From positions 2,650,193 through 2,714,192 of the forward strand of contig NW_006920413.1 in the NCBI RefSeq assembly GCF_000344685.1: a stretch of DNA of 64,000 bases, given 5' to 3'. Positions 1 through 11,581 of this stretch are shown in pieces. The notes beneath the pieces are model-generated. The model worked only from the letters and a program-made list of their open reading frames with translations, was not told where the DNA came from and made no database searches. Origin of the DNA: Gloeophyllum trabeum ATCC 11539. Its lineage: Eukaryota; Basidiomycota; Agaricomycetes; Gloeophyllales; Gloeophyllaceae. Made by a program: the position numbers and the translations under genes. Numbering within the stretch: the first letter of the stretch is position 1; each line of letters opens with the position of its first letter.

Positions 1-27
1 ATTGTGCTCTGCTGACAATTTTGTTTG

Positions 28-1759
28 AGCAGCTGGTACCAAGACTTACTCGGCTACATAGAAGAATGGGCAAACCTAGATGCACTCCATCTACTCATAT
101 ACGGGCCTTCGGTTGAGCAGACCTTGAAGCAGTTCAGCAATAGAGTCCCAAAGCACATGCGTGATACAGTGCGTTGTTACTAATTTTGTAATGTACCCGA
201 ATGTTGATGGGTTACCACCAGGTTCCCCAGCCGGACCTCCGGCGGAGGCTGGAGGAGTGTCTTCAAGAGTCAGATAGTCTGAAGGAGGTTATATTGGACG
301 TCTTGTTGTCGGGACAGCACCTTCAGATGACCCTGAGCGTCGAAGAACTAAGCCAGCTTGTGAATCTGATCGACTGGGTATGCATCGTCGTTAGGGATAT
401 CCACCACATAGGCTCACAGAGTGCCGTGAAGGTTCTAGATGACACTGAACCGGATACGCACATCTACACTGTATGCTTGCAATCCCTTCGTGATCTTTGC
501 AGTCGATCTCGTATTCTTCCCTGCTGCATCGGTATCGACGGCTCTCAGGCTGTCGAGAAGGGCGGCAATTCATACACAACGAGCGGCTCAGCCGATATTT
601 ACCGGGGCAAATTGGGATATGAAGATGTTGCTATCAAAGTCATGCGGTCATATGACGATGCACAGAACCGTGAAATGGAACGTGTAGGTCCAAGTTACCA
701 ATAGTCGCGATTACGCGTCGCTTCACGAGTTTCACAGATATTCTATGCAGAGGTAGTCACCTGGAAGCATCTGAGGCATCCGAACATCGTTCAACTTGTT
801 GGCGTCTCGAGCATACAATTATACAACACGGTTGATTCACAAGGTGCCGCTTCCCGGTGCATGATATCACACTGGACAACACAGGGGAGCGTGACGGAAT
901 ATCTCACTGAAAATCCCGTCGCCAATAGGCTCCAGTTGGTATGTGTGTATCTTTCCATATTAGCACAAACTCATCACGGCCGAAGACTCTGGATTGCATT
1001 TCAGGCCTGGGTTACCTTCACTCCATGGGTTTGGTGCACGGTGACCTGCGAGGCGTAGGTTAATGTGTTTTATCGTACCTTGCACGATCACCAAGGCCCC
1101 ACTGTTCTACAGGAGAATATCCTCGTTAATCATGATTCCCGCGCCTGTTTGTATGATTTCTCTCAGACGAGGTTGTGGTCGTATAAGGACTCAGAAAGAA
1201 CATCAATACCCAGTCCGAGTGCTGCCTCGGTCTGGTGGACCGCACCCGAACTGCTCAACGACAGTGGAACCCCGACCCCTCGAAGCGATATCTTCGCATT
1301 GGCCATGGTTATGCTTGAGGTATGTGTTGTGTAGTCTGGTCAATGAAAGCGACTTACGATAAATAGATCTTCACCGGAGATCGACCCTTCGCAGATCAGT
1401 ACGCAGCGGTGCTGGATTATGTTGTGCTCGTCTATACGCAGTGCATTATTCCGGATCGACCCGAACTTACGCCTAACATCGGTCTCAGTGATGAGATTTG
1501 GCGACTTATGTCCAGATGCTGGGATCGCCAGCCCAGTAAACGACCGGGGCTGTCACACATCCTTTCTGTAGTCGAACGAGAAAACATGTTGTTCAAACGC
1601 CAGCGTTCGGTCATGAAATCACTCGGGCGCGACCCAAATGCACTCTACCGAAGCGCAAGCAGAGATTCCAACCCGTCGCCTTCAGCATCTCCAAGTCGCC
1701 GGAATATTGAGGAAGCTGCATTATCACTGGATGACTTACAGACGGTCAGCCGTATCTAA
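28..1759 (+). CDS. Kinase-like (TKL-type) protein with degenerate DFG motif, 5' end outside window
   Basis: An open exon already runs at about 28-168 and is spliced (donor at 169, branch site TTACTAAT near 178) onto the exon starting at 222, so the true start lies before the window. The kinase domain is spread over several short-intron exons. It has an ATP-lysine motif VAIKV near 640, an alphaC/WKHLRHPNIVQLVGV stretch near 760-810, the catalytic-loop motif HGDLRG near 1040, ENILVN near 1115, an APE motif (WWTAPELL) near 1240 and the C-lobe ending at TAA 1759. The magnesium-binding DFG is replaced by YDFS and the glycine loop is poor, so it may be a pseudokinase or a weak kinase. The family is the Ser/Thr-Tyr-like kinase set expanded in Agaricomycetes. 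The tail after the kinase lobe is Ser/Pro/Arg rich. It may continue in frame into the next kinase domain (see findings). Exact internal joins near 360-710 are uncertain. Confidence 0.7.
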
Positions 1760-1810
1760 GCGTAATGACTAAGTCTTGCACTAATGAAGAGGTTGCGCAA
1801 TCGATAGGCG

Positions 1811-3081
1811 TTGTCCCTCGTTGACCTACAAAGCCGCATCCACTCTCATGTCTTTCGTCGGCTTCAGGTGCAGTGTGCACTAGCTGAGAGACTCCCGTCC
1901 GAATACTCCATCAGTGAAGGGCTACAGAGACTAAGCGAGAATCCAGTGGCTGAAGGTGGCTTTGCCTTTCTATATCGCGGGCGATACAGGGGACGCGACG
2001 TTGCGATTAAGGTTCTTTCCAGGGCTATCAATGGACATGAGTCTAACGCCGTCAGGAAGGTCAGTCTCCTTTGCACCTTGCTAGATTATGTTACTCGGCG
2101 TTCGGTAACACGCCTGCCTTTACAGAGATTCGTCCAAGAAGGCCTGATATGGAAGCAGTTGGATCACCGCAATATCGTAGAGTTCATCGGGGTGTCTGAT
2201 ACGAATCGACTTGGAATTCACACATATCGCGATCGACCTTGTCTTTGCCTAGTCAGCCAGTGGATGCATGGTGGAAATATGGTGGATCACTTACGCGAAA
2301 ATCCAGAAGAGGATCGGCTGCGACTGGTATGGCATCCAGCCAGGCTCGCACAGTCGCTCGGAAACGAACTGACTTGCTAAGGTTAGCTCGTTGACGTTGG
2401 GATGGGCTTGAATTATCTGCACTCGCTCAGTATTGCCCACGGGGATCTGAAAGGTGTACGTGAAGTCCCTTTGACCCCTCGAATCAACGTCTTAACCTAA
2501 TGCCATGACACAGGTAAATGTTCTTATAGACCAGCGGGGCTGTGCAATGCTCGCGGACTTCGGGTTAACTAGGACGGCATACGACGCCAACCTGAATATT
2601 GTCAGCCACGTCTTATCAAGTTCCGAAATGGCGGGGACATGGAAATGGATGGCTCCCGAAATTTTGTGGCCGACTGACCACGGCTGTCAGCGATCAGCTT
2701 ATACCATTCAGAGCGACATCTATGCCCTGGGCATGGTAATGTACGAGGTGCGTATCGCATCCTCTGCTACTCTAACCTCATTCTTAGTCCTAGGACATGC
2801 AGGTGTTCTCTGGCAGAGTACCATTTGAAGGATTGCGGGATACCGCGGCTATTCTCAAGGTCTACAAGCGCGAACGGCCGTCCAGACCTGATGATGAAAC
2901 AGCAGTCGCGTTAACCGACTATCTCTGGGCGGTTGTGGAAAGGTGCTGGCACCAAGATAGGGAGAGGCGTCCACTTGTTGCTTCGGTCCTAAGTGCACTC
3001 CAGAAAGCACACGAACAACAGAAGATCTGGAGCGGATACGATGCGATGCGAGGCCGCAGAGAAGTGGCTCGGACCTTCTAG
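1811..3081 (+). CDS. Protein kinase domain gene (TKL-type), apparently active
   Basis: Exons ending at 2059, 2326, 2455 and 2747, resuming at 2126, 2387, 2514 and 2803, join without breaking frame. The product keeps all the main kinase motifs: a glycine loop EGGFAFLYRG, VAIKV, LDHRNIVEFIGV, HGDLKG, VNVLID, ADFGLT, an APE motif (KWMAPEIL), DIYALGMVMYE and a C-lobe with RCWHQDRERRP. This matches serine/threonine or dual-specificity TKL kinases of basidiomycetes. The 5' end is a problem: no ATG is in frame just upstream, because a stop lies directly before 1811. The true first exon is therefore either a short one near 1765-1810 or the preceding kinase-like gene, spliced from near 1743 to the acceptor before 1869. 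Stop at 3081; it converges on the aldo-keto reductase gene 167 bp away. Confidence 0.8.
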
Positions 3082-3248
3082 TGATGCAAGTGGTTATAAT
3101 GTACGTTATTACTCATGGCCGAGCGCACGTGAAGATATCCAAGCTATTGTCACGATCTTGATGAATACACGTACAACAAATATATGCCACAGTACCGTCC
3201 ATACAATTCACGTACAGCAAACCTATACCACAGCATTGTTGCAATCCA

Positions 3249-4591
3249 TTAAGGGACATCAACCGGGTTCCAGCTAATGGAACCCGCCTTCCCTCGATCC
3301 AGCGCGTTCAACTTCTCCATATCATCCTCACTCAGCTCAAAGTCGAAGATCTGCGCGTTTGACCGGATGCGCTCGGGCTTGGACGACCTTGGCAATGGGG
3401 TGAAACTATTTCACATACACTCGTCAATTAAGTAAATTGGAGGCGCAGCGAGAACTTACCCTCGTTGGAGAGACCAGCGTAAGAGGATCTGCGCCCGGTC
3501 GCGGTTGTACTGGATTGAGATTGATCAGCAGGGCTTTGAGTAGATCAGTGGTCTACCACGTTTTTCGTACCTGCTTGGCCAATTCATTGATAACCGGATG
3601 GTCCATATCGCCACGCAAAATTGGACAATACGCTTCAATTGCGATGGAATGTTCCTGGCAGTAAGACACGATGTCTTTCTGCTGGCAGAAAGGGTGCAAC
3701 TGCCACACAAGAAAATAAGCAGCGATGAGGAGACGCTGTCGTTGAGCGTACGAGAGGAGTAAAAAATACCTCAATCTGATTGACGACGGGCATGTCGAAC
3801 CCTGCTTCCTTGATCTCTTCCAAATGCTTGACCCCGCTTGAAATTCCAATAATGAACCAGTGGTCTTCCCGACGCGAGTCAACCGCAGTACTCACTAGTT
3901 AGAGACGCCGACGCTTTTGATCTTGCCCAGGTTTCTTGCATCAAGAAGCGCTCTGTAGGTGTCAAGTCGCCGCTTCTTTCCGGAGGAAGCATCATGGATG
4001 AGGAAAAGATCGACGTAATCTGTGAAAGACATGGTCGATTAAAACAGCACGCGATGAGGTCGCACAATGTTCTTACCTAGGCCCATTCTGTTTAAGGAGG
4101 CATCAACCGCACTTAGGGTGCTCTCATACCCATGGGACGCGCTGTATATTTTAGTACCTATGAAGTTTAGTGGGTATTGGTTGAACCGTCTTTTCCCGAG
4201 TACGCGAGGCATCCTTACTCAGGAAGACCTCTTCTCTCTTCAAACCACTCTCACGGAAAGCCTGACCGACTTCTGCTTCATTCGCGTACACTTGAGCCGT
4301 GTCAATTAACCTGCGAGAACAAGTTAGTCATTGAAGCTATGTCAGTCTTCAGCGTTGAACCCACCTGTAGCCGACTTTAAAAGCTTCGAGAACGCATGGC
4401 TTTGTAGCGCTTCGGGGATCGACAAATGCGCCTCCGTATCCGTAGCCCACGCCGAATCCCAAATGAGGTATAAAATAACCTTGGCAACACAAACAAGCGC
4501 TCTGTCCCCTGCCGCCCAATGCTATTGACAACTTGGACTCACCTGAAGTCAGGCGTATTGCGGATTGAATCGTAAGAGCACCTGGAACCAT
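3249..4591 (-). CDS. Aldo-keto reductase (AKR3-like), multi-exon
   Basis: NAD(P)H-dependent reductase of aldehydes or ketones, expected in the cytosol. Reading the minus strand from ATG 4591, exons give an N-terminus with [11 protein letters not shown]. Next come [11 protein letters not shown] (catalytic Asp and Tyr), [14 protein letters not shown] (catalytic Lys), [11 protein letters not shown] (catalytic His), [28 protein letters not shown] and [13 protein letters not shown] (cofactor-phosphate region), ending PVDVP and TAA at 3249-3251. All four residues of the AKR tetrad are therefore present. Introns are 50-70 nt; one join (donor GTAAGG near 4217, acceptor CATAG near 4155) restores the TKI lysine block. 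Length is about 320 residues, normal for the family. Close relatives act on sugars, glycerol or xenobiotic carbonyls; the substrate cannot be read from sequence. Confidence 0.85.
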
Positions 4592-6197
4592 GGCTTCGCT
4601 GTCACCCGTGTATATGATATATGATCAAGCCCTCATATTGTATACCCTAGGAGGGGGGATAAAAGCCGTTCCGGGGCTGATGTGGGTTGCCATTAGCATG
4701 AGAACGGATGAAACCTACACCGCTACGCCCTCGTCTGTTTGCCACGAGTGAGCGACCCTACGAAAGACCACACAAGACAGATGATGTCCCAAGGAGTTAA
4801 CAGCGGTGTACCTTGCGATGGACAGATGGCCGGCCGAGTAAACCAGGTTCTACGATGTGTTCGTTCCAAAGCTATCGTCCATCGTTTGAATAGCATCCTC
4901 TGAGATTGCGTCCAGGCTGCGACTATGCAACACCCACTCAAAATTCCGAGGTGGCAATTCGGGAAAGTATAGAAAGCCGTGATCACGGAGGTATATCTAT
5001 TCCCGTATCCAATGCACAGCTACATACGGACTCGTAATGGTGCATAAGTCTGACTACGAACGGCTCAGACTTATGTCGAGCTAGGCTTGATACTGCGCCT
5101 CCTAAATAAGACTTAGTAGACGAGCAACTGTCTTAAATGGAATGTCGAGCCAATTACAAGCTAACGAGGCATAAGATATCTACGCGCTGAGCACGCTCCG
5201 TGGCTTCCCCGTTCTGCTCAGCGCCTACGCGCCGTCTTTTCTCTACGCGTTTCTGCTTGGCTTTTGTCATGCCCGCCGACCGCATCCCTATCTCTTGTTC
5301 CCCAGTGGGGTAGTGTAGCCCGAATTTTGTCGCATCCCGAAGACACGTGGCCATGGCTTCGCCACCGCGCTCTGAGCCTCACCTTTCTTCACGGCATTAA
5401 TATTCGCCGCCGCCAACCCACCGGGAATTGTACCAAGCATTGCACTGTGTACGATCGCCGGCTTTTCCTTGTCTCATCCCCTTTCTCGGGTCTGAGTACT
5501 CTAACTTGAGTAATATACTGGTAGCTAGCTAATCATGATGACCTGGGTATGTACTAGCCACACTTGGAGAGAAATAACGCCGAAGAAACCTGACCAAAGG
5601 TTAGATCACTAAATGCTCACCTGCGGATTGGCCGACTATTTCTGCGTAAGAATGGGGGGTACCGTTGGAAACTTGTCAGAAGAGGTTCGAAGGGCTGGCT
5701 AATGGGCGGCGGAAGCGGGACGCTAAAGATTCAGAGTTTCGCACGTCAGATGGACGTCGAATGGACGGGGCAGCAGTACTTTTATGCTTACAGTATGTAG
5801 CTTCCATGCAAGCTCGCGTCTCAGGGCATCAAGTCATCATCCTCAAGGTGAATGGTCTCTCGACGGATGAGGACCTGATACTCCTTGACGCTTGACTGCC
5901 TGGCTCCTGCTGGTACCCTGCACCAGTTCCGGGGATGATGCATAGACAGTTGCATACCGATGTCCCTTTACAATCCGACTGCTGGACATCCAAGTATTCT
6001 GGTGGGTGCGTGACGTCGCGTCATGTTCGCTTCCTCACTGACACCGACGTCGTCCCAGGTCAACCGCTTCTGATCATGAATCGCGGGCAACTGCTCTTCG
6101 TTATAAATACTGCAGCTCGGTCTGTTCGAGAGCAACGGCCAGTTGCGCCGTCTTTGCTCTCTCCTCACCTCAAAGTGGTCTTCCCTGACACAACATC
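4592..6197. other. Intergenic stretch without a supported gene
   Basis: Short open frames occur here (for example 4723-4986 minus and 5665-5895 plus). None shows a recognisable domain, splice pattern or codon bias like the neighbouring genes. A short perfect-arm hairpin lies at 5042-5074. The last 100-150 bases before 6198 include an AT-rich TATAAATA-like motif near 6102, probably the promoter of the NADase gene. Confidence 0.5.
5042..5074. repeat. Short inverted repeat (11-bp arms)
   Basis: Arms CATAAGTCTGA and TCAGACTTATG are perfect reverse complements separated by an 11-nt loop. It may be a relic of a small inverted-repeat element or simply a structured spacer; no gene function is implied. 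Confidence 0.6.
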
Positions 6198-6923
6198 ATG
6201 CGTCTTTCATTCACGCTCTTGTCGTTCTTTACCGCTGCAAGCGTTGCGTTGGCATCACCGCTCGCGCTCAGGGTTAGCACCCGAGTCTCCTGCTTCTAGA
6301 CGAAACCTGTGCTCACCTCCTCCATACAGAGGGCATACATCCCAGGGATCCACATCTGCCCCCGCGGTCCCAACTACTGTGCGGGCACAAACCAAACCGC
6401 AGACAACCGCTACCTCTGCGGAGATTCCCGCCTCGGCCCAGATGCCCTCCCGCACAACCCGCCGCTGAACACACTCTTCGAGAACTACGTGCCTCTGGGA
6501 GGGCTGTGCCCCGCCGACTGGATCGACCAGTACATCAATAAAACCGTGCCGACGTATCTCGTCTTCCCGCCCGTCGATGGGTTCCAGGAGACCACCAACC
6601 GGCTGCCCCTTGAGGGCAACACGACGCTGCCCGTGGGGCTGCTGGTGGATAGGTTCGGCGCGGAGACGGGCCGGTACCTCGCGCCGTTCGGGACGCCCTT
6701 CGCGCAGAGGGCGCTGTACCCCGCCGCGATGAACACGGCGGACCCGGCGTACCCGTATGGCTACCACCTGTACAATGTGACGAAGGAGTTCGTGGTGCTT
6801 ACGGGCCCAATCGCGCCGTGGTTCGGCCAGCCGGGACAGGGGACCCAGTACGAGACGAATGCGAGCGTGGCGGCGCTGGTCAGTGGAGGGTATCTGGCGC
6901 GGGTACCTTACGGCGAGGAATGA
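6198..6923 (+). CDS. Secreted TNT-domain NAD+ glycohydrolase (fungal surface NADase family)
   Basis: Two exons (6198-6272 and 6330-6923, a 57-nt intron in phase 0) encode 222 residues. The first exon is a signal peptide (MRLSFTLLSFFTAASVALA). The rest matches the TNT domain (DUF4237): a cysteine-containing N-terminal segment ending near LGGLCPADW, then a core with PVGLLVDRFG, GRYLAPFGTPFAQRAL, YHLYNVT and GPIAPWFGQPGQGTQY. In characterised TNT NADases the Arg of the DRFG-type motif and the Gln of the GGGTQY-type motif are catalytic; both are present here (R in DRFG, Q in GTQY). The reaction is NAD+ (or NADP+) to ADP-ribose plus nicotinamide. In ascomycete moulds the enzyme is displayed on the cell surface. 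The open frame that continues upstream of 6198 is not needed. A plain in-frame stop inside the intron supports the splice. The wider TNT family includes bacterial secreted toxins; this copy looks intact and its biological target is unknown. Confidence 0.85.
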
Positions 6924-7040
6924 GGCACAGCGGTTCCTAGTGGCGGTGACGCGATTGGGAGTGATATTGGAAGATAGTCCAAGGAGTAGCGTGTTCGGAG
7001 GTCCACTTACCTTACATCACGGTCATAATTCACCTGCGCG

Positions 7041-7838
7041 TCATTGCCGAGGAAAGCTATGTTCACCTAACGATGAACGTGGTGGCCGAGCGTCCCGCAA
7101 CCGATAGCACAGCGGACAAATCCCGTGAGGGATACACTGAGCCTCGTCAACCAGCGAACAAACCGCAGCGCCCGCCGACGACACGACGAGTGCCCACAGT
7201 GAGATCTGCGTCTTGCCCGGGGTCGTTCCCCGCGCTGCGAATAAAGTCAATCGACATCTCCTGTCAATCAGGGATCGGCAAGAACAGTGCACTGATGGAG
7301 CTGGCTGCGGTCAACGGAGACGGGGGGCTATAAATGCCAGCACAGCGATCTGCAAGAGGTGGGTCGGTTATTTCGATCATGCGTGAGTGGGTCAGCGTGC
7401 TAACCTTATCCTGCAAGACGGACATTCGCGGGCTTGGAAGGACGTAGCAGATGAACGATCGAATGAAATTGCTTGCTTCGCTGAGGTGCCATGGGCTTCT
7501 GTCGTCCCGCGACGTTGGAGGAAGCTTGTTGATCTGCCCTAGCGTGAGGTTGGATGAGCCGTCGAAGACTCGGTTTGCAAAGTGGGGCACCTATAAACAT
7601 GAGCCAGGTGAAAGGTGAGTAAAAATAAGACAAGAGCGAGGAGTATGTACAATAACGTCATTGCGGCTGGAGAGAATCGCCAGTCCACAGATCAGGAAGA
7701 TAATACTGTTATCTGAGACCACTCAGAGGCTCGGAATTGATTATTGGGTAGGACTGGGGTACTGGACATACGAATGTTCGACCTGCATGAGTAGGCGGTT
7801 ACAGGGGATTTGTACTCACCGGTGACCGTTTCAGACAT
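7041..7838 (-). CDS. Hypothetical hydrophobic multi-exon gene (unresolved model)
   Basis: From a possible ATG at 7838 the minus strand shows coding-like exons. One hydrophobic segment reads IIFLICGLAILSSRND. It joins across a GT-AG intron (acceptor TTATAG) to VPHFANRVFDG followed by LTLGQINKLPPTSRDD and FIRSFICYVLPSP. After a GTTAGC...CTTGCAG intron comes IAVLAFIAP, then a further hydrophobic block with ISLWALVVSSAGAAVCSL. This pattern suggests a membrane protein. I do not recognise the family, and the first joins do not close cleanly in frame, so the gene may be decayed or mis-modelled. It lies between the NADase and the NR kinase and is convergent with the NADase. Confidence 0.35.
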
Positions 7839-8428
7839 GATCATGAACAGCCCATGCAATCTGTGCCTCACCCTCCGCGAGCGCTCTGGAATCAGCGTTT
7901 AGAGGCGAGCCAAGATGGGCACGAGGAGAGGTAGCGTGACTGTGGTGGCGGTAGTAGCAGGCTGGCAGTAGTATTCTCGGCAGGTCAGGCCAAGACACTA
8001 GGACCTCATTTCCCTAGGGTGCCTCCCCTAATTGCTCTTGCACAGAGGGCGGATAGAGATATCAGGGCAGCACCCTCAGTACATACTCTCCTTCGAGGCG
8101 GGTTTTTATGGCGACAGGCGTGGCAAAGAAATGCGCTAGCTGCCATGGCTCTAGCGGCATCGTATAACAAGTGACAGGGTGCCTGACTACGCTGACTGGC
8201 GCGAAGAACAGTCCAGCAAGCCTCGAAGTGCACCGGAGGCGGGCCTACCAGCACTAGCAACAGAAATTCACCGCGTTGCGGGGAACCGTCGAACAGCTCG
8301 ATGTCATCGTGACGTCTCTATGAGTGCCAGTATACGGATTTACAGAATAAAGATACATCCACCTTGTCCAAACCTTGTCTATCATTAATCTATTCCACCA
8401 TTCCACCCCAACCGAACCAAAACGAGCC
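7839..8428. other. Intergenic stretch, nothing recognised
   Basis: About 590 bp between the hydrophobic minus-strand gene and the 3' end of the NR kinase. Short frames on both strands overlap each other and show no motif. It probably contains the upstream region of the 7.8-kb gene and the NR kinase 3' UTR. Confidence 0.45.
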
Positions 8429-9607
8429 TTAGAGCCTCTTCAGGGCCCCGTCGAGCACCTCGCATGCCCTGTCTACGATCCCGTCCATCCCGTTCTCGAC
8501 TGCGAGCGGCTCGAGCACGACGAGGTCCGCCACATTATCCGTCGGCGCACCTTTCTCGACGTCGCCGCCGGCGAAGACGCCAGCGTGCGCGCGGACGTAC
8601 GCAGGGTAGACGATCTGGTCGAAGTAGTTCGGCGGGTCGCGCCAGAGGGCGCCCTCTGGGTCGGATTGCACTCCAAGAGGCGAAGGAACGCGGGGAGGGA
8701 AAGAGCAGTGAGGGGGGGGGGCAAGGGAGGGAGGGAGCGCGGTTAGCATGGGGAATAGGGTGTATGCGCGCGACTAACCTGCTGTGTGGTACCCGTGCCG
8801 TTCGTGGCGGCGTTTCTTCAGGACGTCATACGGCACGCGCAGGAATATCCGCACGTCCAAGCTATCCACGACTTCCTGTGGCACAACCGCTCAGCTTGGC
8901 CCTACCCACTTCACCACTGCCTCCACGCACCTTGTCCCAGTAGAGCAAGAAGCCGTCCAGCAGCGCCCACACGATCCGCTCTCCCTTCTCCTCCCGCGCG
9001 CGCGCGGCCGCCTCGAACGCAGCCTTCCAGCGCTGCGCGGTCTCACTGCGCACGGGGACGTCGCGCTGCTCGTTGAGGTGGTCGTGCGAGCGGTGCTCGG
9101 GCGGGATCTCGCCCGTCGCCTTGACGGAGCGCAGGAAGGACTCGAGGCGCGGCCAGTCGATCGCGCCCTCGGGGGCGTCCCAGTCTTGCACGTTGTACTC
9201 GGGGTGGATAGGGATGAGCTCTTGCGGCTGGCAGTAGTTGGTTGGGTGAAAGGGGGATAGAGACAGGCAGGGGGCGTACCGGTGCGAAGTCCTGGGGGAA
9301 GGTTGGAGGGTGGTCTCGTGATCAGGGTATCGTGCGTGAGGTACGCACATCTTGGTGTATTATCAGACTGTTTGGGAGGATCCGGAGTAGGTGCTTCGCA
9401 AGTGTTGTCTTTCCAGAGCACGTCGCTCCTCTAAATGTGACAGAAATTCCAAGCAGTCAGCTTTCATTACCTGGAACGGGTATTGGGCTACCAGACGGTA
9501 CATGCGTTTACTCACCCGATACCGACGATAACCACCCGAGTCTTGACTTCCGTTTGTTGGGGAATCGACGTCCCGGGATATTCTCCAGGCATACTTCCAC
9601 TCGACAT
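8429..9607 (-). CDS. NRK1: Nicotinamide riboside kinase (NRK1-like)
   Basis: Phosphorylates nicotinamide riboside (and probably nicotinic acid riboside) to the mononucleotide in NAD+ salvage; cytosolic. Six exons on the minus strand (9516-9607, 9349-9430, 9280-9291, 8931-9227, 8779-8875, 8429-8670) join in frame to 273 residues. The P-loop GATCSGKTTLAKHLL spans the exon 1-2 join. A 12-nt microexon encodes DFAP, completing the HQDDF motif used for substrate binding and catalysis. Further family motifs are DWDAPEGAIDW, ALLDGFLLYWDK, the lid segment RIFLRVPYDVLKKRRHERHGYHT, and DPPNYFDQIVYPAY. Length is slightly above animal NRK1. It is divergent from the MMTAG2-like gene with only 186 bp between start codons, so they probably share a promoter. 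Confidence 0.9.
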
Positions 9608-9793
9608 AATAGTAAATTCCAGAGAGAACGAGGAAATGAAAGCAGACCCAGTGCTCTAAGTAATCATGCACAATCCTGACTCTCGATGAGAGGATATCTA
9701 TTTTTAGCGCTGACTCAAGATTCCGTCCGACAAATACCGGCGGTTGCCGTGCGCCTACATACTGCAGCCACCACTACAAGTACAACTGCAATT
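9608..9793. promoter_or_regulatory. Short divergent intergenic region (NRK1 / MMTAG2-like)
   Basis: The 186 bp between the two start codons must hold both 5' UTRs and a bidirectional promoter. I see no TATA box; the region has mixed composition with a CA/TA-rich part next to the plus-strand start. Confidence 0.5.
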
Positions 9794-10775
9794 ATGTTCG
9801 AGCCCGTGCGCGGCGGCACTCGAGGCGGGCAGGCCGAGTTCAAGTGGGCGGACGTCTCAGCCGACAAGGACCGCGAGGTACGCTTGCGACAGCTGTATGG
9901 TATGCAGAGCAGCCTGAGCTGATGGATCGTTCGTCTACGTAGAACTACCTAGGACACAGTATCAACGCCCCCACCGGCCGCTGGCAGAAGAACAAGGATG
10001 TGCATTGGTACAATCGGGATGTGACGAGGACGGAGCAGGATAGGCTGGATGAGATCAAGAGGATCAAGGAGCAGGAGGCGGAGGCGCTAGCTGCTGCATT
10101 GTGCGTTTTGTCGCTGTTACCACGGAACCTGACTCTGGCGGCTCATTTTCGTTATGCAGAGGATTCGGCGGGCCCAAGCCAGTCGCGGGTGCCACGGCGT
10201 CTGGCGCGAATTCCGTCCCTGTCGCTGCGAAGCCGGGGACGAGCGCGTCTCCCCCACCCGGAGACGCGAGCACAACTGTGGAAACCGCGGAAGAGAAAGC
10301 CCGGCGCAAAGAGGAGAAGCGGCGGAAAAAGGAGGAGAAGCGACGAAAGAAGGCGGAGAAGGAACGGCGCAGGGCCGAGAGGCGCGAGCGCGGCGAGAGG
10401 GACTATGATAGCGACGAGGAGGGAGACAGGGAGAGGAGGAGGAGGTACCGCGATTCGAAGTCGCGCTCGCCGGGGTACCGGGGGCGGGAGCGGTCCCGCT
10501 CGCCTAGGGAGTACAGACACCGGTCGCGCTCGCGCTCGCCAAGGGAGTACAGACATCGGTCGAGGGATCGGTTGGTTAGTAGGGAGAGGACGACGCGGAG
10601 GAGGAGCTGGTCAAGGTCGAGATCGAGGTCGCGCACGCCGCCACCCCGGCGACATAGGGATGTTGGGGGGTATGGCCGGGGAGAGGCGGAAAGGGAGCAG
10701 GAGCGGGATCGACGGAGGTGGGACGAGAGTGCGAGGAGAGATGCGCCCGGCGGCGGGAGGTGGGGGAGGAACTGA
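9794..10775 (+). CDS. MMTAG2-like protein with RS/ER-rich tail
   Basis: Three exons (9794-9877, 9943-10100, 10160-10775) encode 285 residues. The N-terminus carries the conserved block of multiple myeloma tumour-associated protein 2 (C1orf35) relatives: VRGGTRGGQAEFKW, then ENYLGHS, then APTGRWQKNKDVHWYNRD. After a coiled, Glu/Lys-rich segment (residues about 115-150) comes a long tail of RS and RE dipeptides with a repeated SPREYRHRSR unit. Such tails are typical of nuclear speckle or splicing-associated proteins. The function of the family is poorly known; a nuclear RNA-processing role is inference from the RS tail. The strongly repetitive tail produces several long shadow frames on both strands that are not genes. 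Confidence 0.85.
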
Positions 10776-11581
10776 GGTGCGGAGCGGTATGTTTCTATGC
10801 TACGATGACACGCGTGCTCCTGATCCTGATATTATGTCTGTCAGCTCCGCTCAATATATGGCATATTCCACGGATTATTCAGCGGGTGCCTGCGTTATGT
10901 ATACTATATCGTGCAAACACTTCCAATGATTGAAGACTAATGCCATAGGCGATGCGTTGGCGCGTCCCAGGGAATGGCGGACGTCCGCTCTGTATGGTCA
11001 GTATACGGCTCCCCGCATTCGTCTAAGTATAACGTGGAGTCCTGGTCTCTGCTTAACTTCGACGTTCCTTGAGACACGGCACGACACCCGTCCACATTCA
11101 TTGGGGTCATTATTTTCTGGCCTCTGAGCAAGGCCGACTACAAATCCACGTCCTCATTTGTATTTGTATCCGCTGGTCAACTGAATATGTGTTGGGGATG
11201 ATGTGATCCGGAATGAGCGAGAGCCGGTGCAGTGTCGTTCACGAGGAACGCTTTCGGTCCCCCGCGCCGTCTAAATTGGTAACATCCGGACGAATTTCTA
11301 GCACCAATGACTGTCTACTAGGGTTTGTCTGCTCGAACTGGTAAATAATCCTCATACAGCGAGTTGCAGGCCCAACAATCCGTCGCAGACGACTCGCAGC
11401 CTGTTGATTCCAGCCGGTAGAAATACAAATGAGGCGCGCGCAACCCGGTGCCTGCGGGGTAATCACATGCCAAAATAATAAACCCTAACCTGTGATTGGT
11501 CGGGGGTATAAGACGGCAACCTGGGCCGACGGGCCTCCTGCTCTGTCTCTCCCTTCCACCTCACCACCGTCTCACATCGCA
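10776..11581. other. Intergenic region with fumarate reductase promoter
   Basis: About 800 bp with no supported gene. A TATA-like GGGTATAAGACGG lies near 11505, about 75 bp before the fumarate reductase ATG, followed by a pyrimidine-rich leader with CACCACCG just upstream of the start. Confidence 0.5.

Noticed and set aside
10000..10929. 309-residue frame overlapping the MMTAG2-like gene
   Set aside because: Shadow of the RS/ER-rich exon in another frame; it crosses two introns that the true frame needs.
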